A stretch of DNA of 64,000 nt from Bacillus sp. EB01. Its GTDB lineage: Bacteria; Bacillota; Bacilli; Bacillales; Cytobacillaceae. Every line of letters begins with the position of its first letter. Position 1 is the first letter of the stretch. The DNA lies in contig NZ_HG964497.1 of the NCBI RefSeq assembly GCF_000613125.1, positions 416,823-480,822 on the forward strand, in the 5' to 3' direction. The translations under genes were made by a program, and so were the position numbers. The notes beneath the pieces are model-generated. The model had not been told where the DNA came from, did not search any database, and saw nothing but the letters and a program-made list of their open reading frames with translations. Positions 34,714 to 43,773 of this stretch are shown here, in pieces.

Positions 34714-35145
34714 TTATTTTTGGTCTATTAGGGCAAACATAATTTCAGCTTCACAAGCAAGTTCACCGTTCACTGTGGCAATACCCTTTCCTTTGCCCAT
34801 CGGTCCTCTAAACCGGACCATTTCAACCTCAAGGCGAAGCTGGTCGCCAGGGTACACCTGCTTTTTAAAACGGCAATTATCGATTCCTGTAAAAAATGCT
34901 AGCTTGCCACGATTTTCTTCGCGCTTCAGCATTGCTACTGCCCCTACCTGGGCAAGAGCCTCAACAATCAGGACACCTGGCATAACAGGGAAATCCGGAA
35001 AATGCCCATTGAAAAATTCTTCATTCGCAGTAACATTCTTAATGCCAACTGCGCTTTTCCCCTCTTCAACTTCAAGTATTTTATCTACAAGCAGAAATGG
35101 ATACCGATGTGGGATTATTTCTTTAATTTGTTTAATATCAAGCAT
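34714..35145 (-). CDS. fabZ: 3-hydroxyacyl-ACP dehydratase FabZ
   Basis: 143 residues, AGGAGG eight bases before the ATG. The hot-dog fold signature is complete: [11 protein letters not shown] near the N-terminus, catalytic His48 in [22 protein letters not shown] and Glu62 in the same block, and [10 protein letters not shown] later. The enzyme dehydrates 3-hydroxyacyl-ACP in type II fatty acid synthesis in the cytoplasm. Its place near mbl and spoIIID is the same as in B. subtilis (ywpB). Confidence 0.97.
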   Translation of the reverse strand: MLDIKQIKEIIPHRYPFLLVDKILEVEEGKSAVGIKNVTANEEFFNGHFPDFPVMPGVLIVEALAQVGAVAMLKREENRGKLAFFTGIDNCRFKKQVYPGDQLRLEVEMVRFRGPMGKGKGIATVNGELACEAEIMFALIDQK

Positions 35146-35199
35146 TATTAGTACCTCCTATTAATATGTAGTATTAATACTATTGTACGGTTCTTCAGT

Positions 35200-35330
35200 A
35201 CAAAAGCGCAAGTGTCTTCGTAACAGGGAAGGAACGGCCTTTATCTGTGATGATTATTCTGCCCGAGCTTCTCTTTGATGGTTATTCTCAGAAATTTTCC
35301 TTGTGTAGCCAGACCTAGACACGCTGAATA
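35200..35330 (+). repeat. Dispersed repeat family A, truncated copy
   Basis: ACAAAAGCGCAAG and the next 75 bases align with 41200-41275, including the shared GATGATTATTCT block; the right part is lost. It lies between fabZ and the EpuA-like gene. Confidence 0.6.
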
Positions 35331-35373
35331 AATATCTAACCCCAGAAGCTAAATCTATTTTTCTATACAAAAA

Positions 35374-35396
35374 AAGGAAGGGAATCTCCCTTCCTT
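35374..35396 (-). terminator. Terminator of the EpuA-like gene
   Basis: AAGGAAGGGA/TCCCTTCCTT with a three-base loop and a T run on the minus strand. Confidence 0.85.
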
Positions 35397-35398
35397 AC

Positions 35399-35686
35399 TT
35401 ATTTTTTGTTCACGAGATCACGGATATGTGTCCATGTAGATTCATTGAGGATATCAGTTGGATTCCCACCGCCAAGCACGCCATAGCCAAACATAGCACC
35501 TGCTCCGGCACAAATAACAACCAGCAGGATGAACAGAATCAGTTTCAGCCAAATGGGAATAAGGCGGGTACGTACCCGCTTCTTTTTTGATGAAGCTGAT
35601 ACTGACCCCTCCTCTTGTTGGCGGCGTACCTTTTTAACCTCTTCACGCGTTTTAGGTTGTTCTTGCTTATATGTTGTTGATGACAT
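35399..35686 (-). CDS. EpuA-like single-span membrane protein (often labelled 'RNA polymerase subunit beta')
   Basis: 95 residues, AAGGAG six bases before the ATG. A basic, Lys/Arg/Gln-rich cytoplasmic head (RVRTRLIPIWLK) is followed by one membrane helix at about 46-70 (LILFILLVVICAGAGAMFGYGVLG) and a short outside tail ending DLVNKK. This is the EpuA family. Databases often name it DNA-directed RNA polymerase subunit beta, but nothing in the protein resembles RpoB. Its function is unknown. It sits between fabZ and mbl. Confidence 0.75.
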   Translation of the reverse strand: MSSTTYKQEQPKTREEVKKVRRQQEEGSVSASSKKKRVRTRLIPIWLKLILFILLVVICAGAGAMFGYGVLGGGNPTDILNESTWTHIRDLVNKK

Positions 35687-35871
35687 AATTTACTCCTTTT
35701 GGGTAGGAAGCAGACGTACAAAAACTATCGGCAACCTTTTTTACAAAAAAGCTGGTTCCTTTATCTCTATTATAAGAAAAAAATGAAAATGTAACAGCAT
35801 TTTTTGTTAGATAACAGAGAAAATAGTCGCTAAATTGAGAGTAAGAGGGTACTTTTTCAGGAATATACATA

Positions 35872-35911
35872 CTAAAAGAGCCCAGCCGGAACAATGCATT
35901 CCAGCCAGGCC
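35872..35911 (-). terminator. Terminator of mbl
   Basis: GCCTGGCTGGAA pairs with TTCCGGCTGGGC (G-U pairs allowed) and TCTTTT follows on the minus strand. Confidence 0.7.
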
Positions 35912-35927
35912 CTCATATAAGTTAAAG

Positions 35928-36929
35928 TTACCCTAGTTTCCTTCTGGCAATTCTGTCAATGTTATCAAGCATCATGCCTGTCCCAATCGCAACACAGTCC
36001 ATTGGGTTTTCGGCAACAAGTACCGGTACTTTAAGCTCATCAGCCAAAAGCTGGTCGATTCCATGAAGCAAAGCGCCTCCTCCGGTGAGGATGACTCCAC
36101 GGTCAATTATGTCAGCAGAAAGTTCAGGCGGAGTTCGTTCCAGAACACTTTTGGCAGCCTGAACAATCACGGCAATAGATTCGCGAAGAGCCTGCTCAAT
36201 TTCGGCAGAATGCACAGTAATCGTACGAGGCAGGCCACTGACCATATCACGTCCGCGGATTTCCATTGATTCATTGCGTGAGCCTTGGAATACGGTCGCG
36301 ATATTAATTTTAATATCCTCAGAAGTCCGTTCTCCGATTAAAAGCTTATATTCCCGCTTTATATAATTTAGGATTTCCATATCAAATTTATCGCCAGCCA
36401 TTTTAATCGAGGAGGAAGTTACGATGTCTCCCATTGAAAGGACGGCTACATCAGTCGTTCCCCCACCGATATCGACCACCATATTGCCGCTCGGCTGGAA
36501 GATGTCCATGCCGGCGCCAATCGCAGCAACCTTTGGCTCTTCTTCAAGATAAATCTTCTTGCCGCCGCTCTTCTCGGCAGCTTCCTTTATTGCCTTTTGC
36601 TCGACACTTGTAATATTCGTCGGGCAGCAAATCAAAATACGCGGTTTGGAGAGGAAGCCTTTTACATCCAGCTTGTTAATAAAGTGCTTCAGCATTGCTT
36701 CAGTCACATCAAAGTCTGCAATTACCCCATCCTTAAGCGGGCGAATCGCGACGATATTACCTGGCGTACGCCCTACCATACGGCGTGCCTCTTCCCCAAC
36801 TGCAAGGACTCTATTTGTATTTTTATCAATCGCAACAACAGATGGCTCATTTAATACGATTCCACGGCCTTTGACGTGAATAAGCACGTTAGCCGTACCC
36901 AGATCAATCCCTATATCCCTAGCAAACAT
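35928..36929 (-). CDS. mbl: MreB-like actin homologue Mbl
   Basis: 333 residues from the ATG at 36929, the same length and N-terminus (MFARDIGIDLGTANVLIHV) as B. subtilis Mbl; AGGAGG lies 12 bases upstream. Actin-fold nucleotide motifs: phosphate 1 GIDLGTANV, phosphate 2 VVDIGGGTTDVAVL, adenosine motif GVILTGGGALLHGIDQLL. It polymerises under the membrane and steers lateral wall synthesis. The position next to spoIIID is as in B. subtilis. MreB itself is elsewhere with mreCD. Confidence 0.96.
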   Translation of the reverse strand: MFARDIGIDLGTANVLIHVKGRGIVLNEPSVVAIDKNTNRVLAVGEEARRMVGRTPGNIVAIRPLKDGVIADFDVTEAMLKHFINKLDVKGFLSKPRILICCPTNITSVEQKAIKEAAEKSGGKKIYLEEEPKVAAIGAGMDIFQPSGNMVVDIGGGTTDVAVLSMGDIVTSSSIKMAGDKFDMEILNYIKREYKLLIGERTSEDIKINIATVFQGSRNESMEIRGRDMVSGLPRTITVHSAEIEQALRESIAVIVQAAKSVLERTPPELSADIIDRGVILTGGGALLHGIDQLLADELKVPVLVAENPMDCVAIGTGMMLDNIDRIARRKLG

Positions 36930-37061
36930 TGCTTTTAATTTCCTCCTTGAAAAACGGTTTCCCACTTACTTTCCTAATTGTTAATTGTATCATAATGCAT
37001 CCGTTTTCCATACCTTTTCAGGAGGTTTCTGTAAAAAATTGTCGAGAATCAAACTTTCTAT

Positions 37062-37331
37062 TTATTTCACTGGTTCTCCTTCTTCTTCCTTCTGGTATTT
37101 CATTTTCGTTGCCTCTCCGCCTCTTAAATGTCGGATTGACTTATGATAATCAAGGATTTCCTTTACTTCATTCGCTAGCTCCGGACTGATATCCGGGAGT
37201 CTTTCAGTTAAATCTTTATGGACTGTACTTTTGGATACGCCGAATTCCTTCGCGATTACGCGAACTGTTTTCCTCGTCTCCACGATATACTTCCCAATCT
37301 TGATAGTTCTCTCTTTGATGTAATCGTGCAC
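37062..37331 (-). CDS. spoIIID: Stage III sporulation regulator SpoIIID
   Basis: 89 residues from GTG, AGGAGGG eight bases upstream. The sequence MHDYIKERTIKIGKYIVETR and the helix-turn-helix TVRVIAKEFGVSKSTVHKDL are nearly those of B. subtilis SpoIIID (93 residues). It is a mother-cell DNA-binding protein that represses or activates sigmaE genes and helps switch on sigK. A sigmaE promoter is expected upstream but I could not define one by eye. Confidence 0.97.
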   Translation of the reverse strand: MHDYIKERTIKIGKYIVETRKTVRVIAKEFGVSKSTVHKDLTERLPDISPELANEVKEILDYHKSIRHLRGGEATKMKYQKEEEGEPVK

Positions 37332-37699
37332 ACCACTCGCCCTCCTTTAATTGGATGTGAGAAGTGTGAAATGAGACCCGCTTATCACTTCGACGAAATA
37401 CTGCCTTCCGCACCCCGTTATCTCGAACTGGAACCTAGGTACGGCAGAAAGCATCCGCCCTTTTAAAAAGCGCTTCGCTTTCTGACCCTATATGGTCTAA
37501 TCAAATCTATAGCTGAATACCCGTTGTCTGCAAACGACTCTTCACCTCAAACACTCTCTTGTACAGGTTTGTAACAGTTTATTAGCATGGTTGAGCGAAT
37601 ATGCACGTGGGACAAGGGGGTGGCTAAGTTTTTCGAAAAATTGGACTGTTTTTCGGCGTATTTGCAAATATCGGTCATATTTAAATCTATTTCCAAAAG
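37332..37699. other. Gene-free region upstream of spoIIID
   Basis: No supported gene. It should hold the spoIIID promoter. A small AAAGCG/CGCTTT hairpin lies near 37468-37482. Confidence 0.6.
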
Positions 37700-37726
37700 A
37701 AAAATCCGCCATATGACGGATTTTTC
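37700..37726. terminator. Terminator of the nucleotidyltransferase gene
   Basis: AAAAATCCG/CGGATTTTT with an eight-base loop, T runs on both strands. Confidence 0.75.
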
Positions 37727-37802
37727 GGCGATTTTTTAATATAATTTATGCAAGTCTATTCAGAGCAATTCTATCTATGAGCCTTTTTAAAATGGAATCT
37801 AA

Positions 37803-38597
37803 TCAGTGCCAGGCTTCATCAAGCGTCTCTCTGAAAATCAAATCAAGCTTTTGAGTGGGGTCCTCGATTGAAGTACTGAGATTTTTAACATAATCTTCAA
37901 AGTGGTTGATTTCCTCATCAAGATATCGGTTGATTATATCCAGCCTTGGTTCAAGATTCAGCTCATCCCCGCCAATTTTGCGGATTAGCAGGGTATTTAC
38001 CTCATTCCGCAGGTCTCCAGGCGGAAGCAAGCGTTCCATAAGAGATTGGAATTCCATTGGAGGGACTGTGTTATATTGTTCAATCCATTTTGCTGCCAGT
38101 ATCGGGCGCAGGACGTAAAAGTACTTCTTAATCTTGACCGTATCTCCTTGGAGGAATTCCCGGTAGTTCCCTTTGGCCATATTTAAATAGTGGTGCATGC
38201 CGGAAACTGGAGAAAAAATTGTTTCGTTTAATTCCCTTAGTTTTTCGGCCACAGTACCAAATTCATAGTAAATAATGCCGGAACGGAGCCACTCAAGTAG
38301 CGGCGGGTTTGATTTTCTGAACAGGCGAAGAGCTTTCCTTAATTCCCAGCCACTCACATCCAGCAAATCATCAATTGGAATTGTTAATGAATCATGCTTC
38401 GGAATTTCAATGACCTCGCGTTTTTGGTCAATCGATAGGTACCAGTCCATTTCATGTACATACATAAAGCGCACATCGTAATCGCTATCCTTTGAGGGAA
38501 ATCCCCAGGCGCGACTTCCCGACTCGCAGGCATACAGGATTTTGATTTTGTACTGCGCCTCAATTTGCCTGAGGACGTCCTGAATATGGTCTTTCAC
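37803..38597 (-). CDS. Nucleotidyltransferase of the YcgL/RlaP type
   Basis: 264 residues from GTG, AGGAGGG just upstream. The polymerase-beta-type active site is visible: GSRAWG (27-32) followed by DSDYDVRF (Asp37, Asp39, Asp41), the family's GS-x-DxD pattern. The rest is helical, with YLNMAKGNYREFLQ and KKYFYVLRPILAAKWI typical of the YcgL family. The enzyme would transfer a nucleotide to an unknown acceptor. It stands alone between terminators. Confidence 0.82.
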   Translation of the reverse strand: MKDHIQDVLRQIEAQYKIKILYACESGSRAWGFPSKDSDYDVRFMYVHEMDWYLSIDQKREVIEIPKHDSLTIPIDDLLDVSGWELRKALRLFRKSNPPLLEWLRSGIIYYEFGTVAEKLRELNETIFSPVSGMHHYLNMAKGNYREFLQGDTVKIKKYFYVLRPILAAKWIEQYNTVPPMEFQSLMERLLPPGDLRNEVNTLLIRKIGGDELNLEPRLDIINRYLDEEINHFEDYVKNLSTSIEDPTQKLDLIFRETLDEAWH

Positions 38598-38654
38598 ACA
38601 AATCCCTCCTTTGTTAAGTTAATTCTAGGTTTCTTTACGTATTCCTTTAAAACA

Positions 38655-38683
38655 AAAACCCAGGAAAATGATCTTCCCTGGGC
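38655..38683 (-). terminator. Terminator of the ywrD-pcp operon
   Basis: AGCCCAGGGAA pairs with TTCCTGGGTTTTT on the minus strand, followed by more T. Confidence 0.8.
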
Positions 38684-38691
38684 TTGATTAA

Positions 38692-39299
38692 TTATTCTAT
38701 AACACTAATTGCACCCTTGACTGCCTCTAAGAGATCGCAATCGCTCCAGGAAGGCATGGCCTTTTTTCCAGCAACCACAAGCTCGTGCGATGCCGGGATA
38801 TGAGTGACCTGCAGGTATCGGCTTGCCGCCCAAAGACAGTTCATGCAGTACCGAATACATCACATTGTTGCAAAGATACGTTCCTGCTGTATTTGAAATT
38901 TCAGCAGGGCAGCCTTTTTCCTTAAGTGTATGAACCATTGACCGGATCGGCAGACTGGAAAAATAACCGTCCGTCCGGCCCATCCTCTATAATTGGAGCA
39001 TCTTCGAGTACAACACCGTTATTATCTGCTGCACCATCCCTGCAATTAATGGCAATACGCTCGGGTGTAATCGAATTTCGGCCTGCGGCAAGTCCGAGCG
39101 ATACTACTACATCCGGATTTAGCTCTTTTATTTTTTCCAAAATGATTTTGGACGACAAGCTGTAATCAACAGGAAGAAGCAAACCAAAAATCTTGTTGTT
39201 CCCAATTGACTGGCCGCTTAAGGCTGAAACAATTTTCTCCGTAGGATTGATTGGAAATCCCAGAAAGGGTTCAAAGCCTGTTAAAAGCAATTTTTTCAA
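38692..39299 (-). pseudogene. pcp: Pyrrolidone-carboxylate peptidase, disrupted by two frameshifts
   Basis: The 608-base locus matches Pcp (about 202 residues) only if three frames are joined. Frame 1 from TTG 39299 (GGAGGGG upstream) gives MKKLLLTGFEPFLGFPINPT and ITPERIAINCRD, with the catalytic Glu. Near 38967-38974 a tandem CCGTCCGT (4-base duplication) shifts to frame 2, which holds TAGTYLCNNVMY with the catalytic Cys. Near 38805-38815 a second shift leads to frame 3, THIPASHELVVAGKKAMPSW, with the catalytic His, ending at 38692. Pcp removes N-terminal pyroglutamate. It starts 11 bases after the gamma-glutamyltransferase gene. Either a real pseudogene or two sequencing errors. Confidence 0.85.
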
Positions 39300-39310
39300 A
39301 ATGTCCCCTC

Positions 39311-40915
39311 CTACCAGCTCGCTATGCTTCCATCAGTCCGATGCTCGGTGCCGCCAGTTAGGACGCCTGTCTCAGAATTACGGACAATGACCTGTCCCCG
39401 CCCAAAACCGCCAGAGTCATGGGCAACAAGGATTTGATGCCCTCTTTCGGCGAGCTCTTGGACAAGATGGTTCGGAAATTCATGCTCAACTTCAATCTTT
39501 TTACCCTCAATCCACTGCCAGCGAGGCGCATCCAGTGCAGCCTGGGGATTCAACCCAAAGTCGATCATATTCATTGCCACTTGTACATGACCCTGAGGCT
39601 GCATGTAACCACCCATTACCCCGAATGGCCCAACCGCTTCATTTCCCTTGGTGATGAAGCCAGGGATGATTGTATGATACGTTTTTTTACCGGGAGCAAG
39701 GGCATTTTCATGCTCGGGATTCAGTGAAAAATCATGGCCCCTGTTTTGGAGTGCGATTCCTGTACCTGGTACCACGACCCCTGATCCAAACCCCATATAA
39801 TTGCTCTGGATGAACGAGACCATGTTGCCATCACTATCGGCAGTTGCAAGGTAGACTGTCCCGCCTTTCGGTAACGTACCCGGCTCAGGGTCCATTGCGG
39901 TTGGCTGAATTTTCTTTCGCGCTGTTCGGGCGAATTCATCTGATAAGAGGTCAGCTACCTTAGCTTTCATTGTTTTCGCATCCGAAATATAGGTCTTCCC
40001 ATCCGTGAACGCCTGCTTCATCGCCTCAAGCTGAATATGGACTGCTTCTGCATTCTCACGGTGGGTAAACGTATATTCCTTTAAAATATTAAGTGCCATC
40101 AGAGCGACAAGTCCCTGTCCGTTCGGCGGGATTTCCCAAACATCATAGCCTTTGTAGTTAACAGAAATCGGCTTGACCCATTCTGGCCTGAAGGCAGCCA
40201 GATCTTCTTCCTTCAAGAAACCGCCTTGCTGGCTGGATGCTCCAGCAATTTTTTCTGCAAGCCTTCCTCTATAAAAACTTTCCGCACTTGTCTCTGCTAT
40301 TTCCTGCAATGTGTTGGCGTGGTCCTCGGACTTCCACATTTCACCGATTCCAGGTACTTTCCCATTAGGAGCAAACACGCGGAACCATTCCTCAAACTCC
40401 GGCCCTGTTGCCCTGGATTTGTAAGCGTTATAAGCCCTAGTCCAGTACCTTCCGAGGATAGGAGAGATTGGATAACCGTTCCCTGCATACTCAATTGCTG
40501 GCTTTAACACCTCTGTAAGCGGCAAACGGCCAAATCTTTCAGATAATGCTGCCCATGCGGATGGAATTCCAGGAACTGTTACCGGAATCCAGCCCATAAC
40601 CGGCATTTTTTCATGGCCAAGCTCTTTCAACTTTTCAATTGAGATAGATTGTGGTGCCGGACCGCTGGCATTTAGTCCATGCAGTTCCCCTTTTGTCCAA
40701 ACTAGGGCAAATGCATCACCGCCAATTCCGTTTGAAGTAGGTTCTACAACTGTCAAACATGCCGCCGTTGCGATTGCGGCATCAATTGCATTACCGCCCT
40801 GCTGCATAATTCGGAGACCCGCCTGGGCCGCAAGCGGCTGTGACGTGGCAACCATCCCGTTTCTAGCAACGGTTGCCATCCTCCGTGATGAATAAGGATA
40901 TGTAAGAAGTGACAT
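39311..40915 (-). CDS. ywrD: Gamma-glutamyltransferase-like hydrolase (YwrD)
   Basis: 534 residues without a signal peptide, AGGGAGGG six bases before the ATG. Ntn-hydrolase features: GGNAIDAAIATAACLTVVEPTSNGIGGD at the N-terminus and the autoprocessing site KGGTVYLATAD with nucleophile Thr353, followed by GSGVVVPGTGIALQNRG and GGYMQPQGHVQV. Such enzymes self-cleave into two subunits and hydrolyse gamma-glutamyl compounds such as glutathione. Length and lack of a signal peptide fit YwrD rather than secreted Ggt. It is the first gene of an operon with pcp, linking gamma-glutamyl and pyroglutamyl metabolism. Confidence 0.9.
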   Translation of the reverse strand: MSLLTYPYSSRRMATVARNGMVATSQPLAAQAGLRIMQQGGNAIDAAIATAACLTVVEPTSNGIGGDAFALVWTKGELHGLNASGPAPQSISIEKLKELGHEKMPVMGWIPVTVPGIPSAWAALSERFGRLPLTEVLKPAIEYAGNGYPISPILGRYWTRAYNAYKSRATGPEFEEWFRVFAPNGKVPGIGEMWKSEDHANTLQEIAETSAESFYRGRLAEKIAGASSQQGGFLKEEDLAAFRPEWVKPISVNYKGYDVWEIPPNGQGLVALMALNILKEYTFTHRENAEAVHIQLEAMKQAFTDGKTYISDAKTMKAKVADLLSDEFARTARKKIQPTAMDPEPGTLPKGGTVYLATADSDGNMVSFIQSNYMGFGSGVVVPGTGIALQNRGHDFSLNPEHENALAPGKKTYHTIIPGFITKGNEAVGPFGVMGGYMQPQGHVQVAMNMIDFGLNPQAALDAPRWQWIEGKKIEVEHEFPNHLVQELAERGHQILVAHDSGGFGRGQVIVRNSETGVLTGGTEHRTDGSIASW

Positions 40916-41199
40916 ATTATTCCCTCCCTGGCTGTTTCGCCTTCCGAAATAGTATACCAGATGCCAACCTATCAGAAAAAGAGGAAAAGTCAGACTTTTC
41001 TAATTGCTAGTTTATCAGGCTTAAATGAAGATTGAATTAACATACTTACTTAAGGGACACGATTGCCCGTCAATCAAATAATGTTTTTTCTGCTTCTTAC
41101 TTTCAAAAAGATCTCTTTCCTCCAACTATAATAATGAATCAAACGAATTAGTAGACCTCATGAATCCATCCAGTTTCCTGAAAAGTGGTTCCAATATGA
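40916..41199. other. Gene-free region upstream of ywrD
   Basis: No gene, repeat or clear promoter recognised. Confidence 0.5.
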
Positions 41200-41490
41200 A
41201 CAAAAGCGCAAGCGCCTTCGTGACAGGCAAAAACCGCCTATCACTGCGATGATTATTCTCAGGAGCTTCCCTTAGTGGTCATCGCCGTACAAAATGGAGG
41301 GACTTCGACTGAGATAAAGGAATCACGAAGAGCACTAGCGATTCGATGATGACTTATCGTAGGGAGGAGGCATGAAGTTTGCTAGGCGATAGGCGCTCCT
41401 CATTACGCTATTGCGTAATTTCGTGCGATGCTTATGCTGCCGAAGCGTTCCTTGTGGAGCTAGACGTACATACGCTCAGTAAAAAAAGTT
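41200..41490 (+). repeat. Dispersed repeat family A, longest copy
   Basis: Begins ACAAAAGCGCAAGCGCCTTC and ends near GGAGCTAGACGTACATACGC. Its left 75 bases match 35200-35275; its right part (41420-41459) matches the complement of 57385-57424 almost perfectly over 40 bases. It carries no open frame and is GC-richer than its surroundings. Confidence 0.75.
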
Positions 41491-41530
41491 ACCCACAGTC
41501 GCGAAATTTATAATTTCCTTGAACACAAAT

Positions 41531-41559
41531 AAAAGGCTGGAATTTTTATCCCAGCCTTC
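41531..41559 (-). terminator. Terminator of pbpC
   Basis: GAAGGCTGGG/CCAGCCTTTT stem on the minus strand with an AT-rich loop, seven bases past the stop. Confidence 0.85.
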
Positions 41560-41565
41560 AAACTA

Positions 41566-43566
41566 TTACTTCATATCTTCAAATATACTTTTTACCATCT
41601 TGACCGGTATGCTGGAGCCGCCGCGTTTCTGGACGCCTTCGACAACCATTGCAACTAGCATATCCTCCGCCTCGGCGTTATATGCCACAAACCAGCCGTT
41701 TTCCTTTCCGGTTTCCCCCTGGCTTTCCTTGATTTCAGCAGTTCCGGTCTTTCCTGATAAAGGATATCCCTTGATTTCCGCAGTTCGTGCTGTACCGGCT
41801 GGGTCTGAAACAACTTTTCTCAAGATAGGACCAACGGTTGAGGCAGCTTCAGCACTAATCGCCTCTTGTTTTAACACCTGGCTCTTTTCCTCATCCAGCA
41901 AAAGGATTGGCTTGATCATGTTGCCAGTATTCAGGAACGGCGTGTAGCTTGATGCCAGATGAACGATATTCATTTCAAGCTGTCCCTGGCCATAGCCTGC
42001 ATCCGCCAAAAGGATGTCAGTATCAAGCGAACCAGTTTCTGATGTTTCAAGCGGGAAAGGATAGCTGATTTCCTCGCCAAATGCAAATTTCTTAAGACCA
42101 TCGGAAAATTTGTCCTTGCCAAGCTTTAGAGACGTCTGGGCAAAGTAAATATTATCGGAATACACGAGTGCCTTTTCAAGATTCACATTGGAGGCTTCGC
42201 TTACCCTTGTGACAAAATAGCCACCCCAGGATGGATCTTTTTGCCACTTGAGTCCTTTCACATTCATCTTTGCTTTCGGATCAAGTTCGCCAGCAGTTAA
42301 TGCTGCTCCGGCGACAATCGGCTTGATGACTGATCCCGGTGCGTACCTATCATTGAATCTCGCATTCAAGGGCTGCTTGGGATCTTCGCTTAGCTTTTTC
42401 CATTCAGGCGCCGACATTCCGAATACAATTTGATTAGGATCAAACGAAGGCGAACTGACAAGAGCCAAGGTTTCTCCCGATTTTGGATGAATCGCAATCG
42501 CCGCTCCTGCCTCTTTTTTCATTTTCGCCGCTATCTTTGCCTGTAATTCAGCATCGATGGTCAGCTTGACGTGCTGACCGTTCACAACCGGCTTTTCAGC
42601 CAGCACTTCCTTGTTCCCGGCTTCATCAACGATCACGATTTGGACACCGGGCTGTCCCCTAAGCTGTTCTTCAAACTGCTCTTCGAGTCCGCTCTTTCCA
42701 ATAAAATCATTACTTGAGTAGCCTTTGCCTTCCAGCTTCTCCAAATCTTCCGCTGTCACCTTGCCAATATAGCCAACCAAATGGGCGGCCGCTTCCCCAT
42801 ATGGGTATATCCTCGATTCAACCCTTTTCGTCTGGACCGGTTCGAGCTCTATTAATTTATCTATTAGGGCTTTATCATTCTCTGAAACCTTTTTAAGCGG
42901 GACAAAATATTCCGGTTTCACCCATTCGGCTCCTACCGCTTTCTCAATGCTTTCCTCCGGCATATTTAAAAGCTTTGCCACCTGGGAAATCGTCTCTTTT
43001 TCTTTCCCTTCCATATCTTTAGGAACGAGTCCAACTTCTAAGACCAATCCTGTAGTGGCAAGCTGCTGTCCATTCCGATCATAGATCTCCCCCCGTGCCG
43101 GTGTTTGTGTGGCTAGCGAGATCTTATCCGTCTTCTCCATCTGCGGGAATATGTAACTCGTATTCCAATCAATATACCAATTCTCTTTATCGTTCCGGGT
43201 TTCTTTGACAAGAAAAGCATCATGTCCGAATTCTATCGGGCCCGCGATACTTTCCATTTTAGCTGTAAAGCTGTATGTGGCCTGTTCCTTTTCAGCTTGT
43301 TTGTCTTCCTTTGGCTTTTTAAAGCTTATTTTTAAATCATTAATTTGCAGGTCTCCATATATCTTTTTATACCGCTCCGTAAATTCCTTTTTACTGATTT
43401 CGTCCCGTGTCTCAGAGGACAAATAATCATACATTCCGTCAAAATCCTGTTTGTTCCATAAATCAATGTAACTGGAAAAACGGTCTGCAGGCTGCGGCTG
43501 TTCCGTACATCCAGCCAGCACAGCCATCAGGGCTACACCAATAAGTAAACCTATCAGCTTCTTCAT
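41566..43566 (-). CDS. pbpC: Class B penicillin-binding protein 3 (PbpC, lipoprotein with MecA-N domain)
   Basis: 666 residues, GAGGGGG seven bases before the ATG. Lipobox LAGC with Cys20, then an NTF2-like MecA N-terminal domain (about 25-140), a PBP dimer domain, and a transpeptidase domain with Ser412-x-x-Lys415 (GSVIKP), Ser470-Asp-Asn472 (YSDN) and Lys606-Thr-Gly (SGKTGTAE). It crosslinks peptidoglycan on the outer face. Length matches B. subtilis PBP3 (668). Relatives with this domain order, such as PBP2a and PBP3, often have low beta-lactam affinity. Monocistronic, with the terminator just downstream. Confidence 0.93.
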   Translation of the reverse strand: MKKLIGLLIGVALMAVLAGCTEQPQPADRFSSYIDLWNKQDFDGMYDYLSSETRDEISKKEFTERYKKIYGDLQINDLKISFKKPKEDKQAEKEQATYSFTAKMESIAGPIEFGHDAFLVKETRNDKENWYIDWNTSYIFPQMEKTDKISLATQTPARGEIYDRNGQQLATTGLVLEVGLVPKDMEGKEKETISQVAKLLNMPEESIEKAVGAEWVKPEYFVPLKKVSENDKALIDKLIELEPVQTKRVESRIYPYGEAAAHLVGYIGKVTAEDLEKLEGKGYSSNDFIGKSGLEEQFEEQLRGQPGVQIVIVDEAGNKEVLAEKPVVNGQHVKLTIDAELQAKIAAKMKKEAGAAIAIHPKSGETLALVSSPSFDPNQIVFGMSAPEWKKLSEDPKQPLNARFNDRYAPGSVIKPIVAGAALTAGELDPKAKMNVKGLKWQKDPSWGGYFVTRVSEASNVNLEKALVYSDNIYFAQTSLKLGKDKFSDGLKKFAFGEEISYPFPLETSETGSLDTDILLADAGYGQGQLEMNIVHLASSYTPFLNTGNMIKPILLLDEEKSQVLKQEAISAEAASTVGPILRKVVSDPAGTARTAEIKGYPLSGKTGTAEIKESQGETGKENGWFVAYNAEAEDMLVAMVVEGVQKRGGSSIPVKMVKSIFEDMK

Positions 43567-43735
43567 TACTTGTCCCCCTCTGCTGTTTCCCCCATTTTAC
43601 CAATATATGTTTCGAAAGGCTAATGATTCAGTATCGGACTGCCGTGCTACTTCAATTCTTCCAATATTCTAAAAGGTTCTCGGGAAAGTTGATAATATCC
43701 CGTTTTGCGGGCGGCAAGAGGGTACAATTTTCATA

Positions 43736-43762
43736 AAAAAAAGAGAGGGCTGCCCCTCTCTT
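43736..43762 (-). terminator. Terminator of spoIIQ
   Basis: AAGAGAGGG/CCCTCTCTT with a short loop and TTTTTT on the minus strand. Confidence 0.9.
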
Positions 43763-43773
43763 CAAATACTGGA

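Noticed and set aside
41148-41165. AATCAAACGAATTAG as a third copy of the palindrome
   Set aside because: Only the left half matches; the right half is not palindromic.
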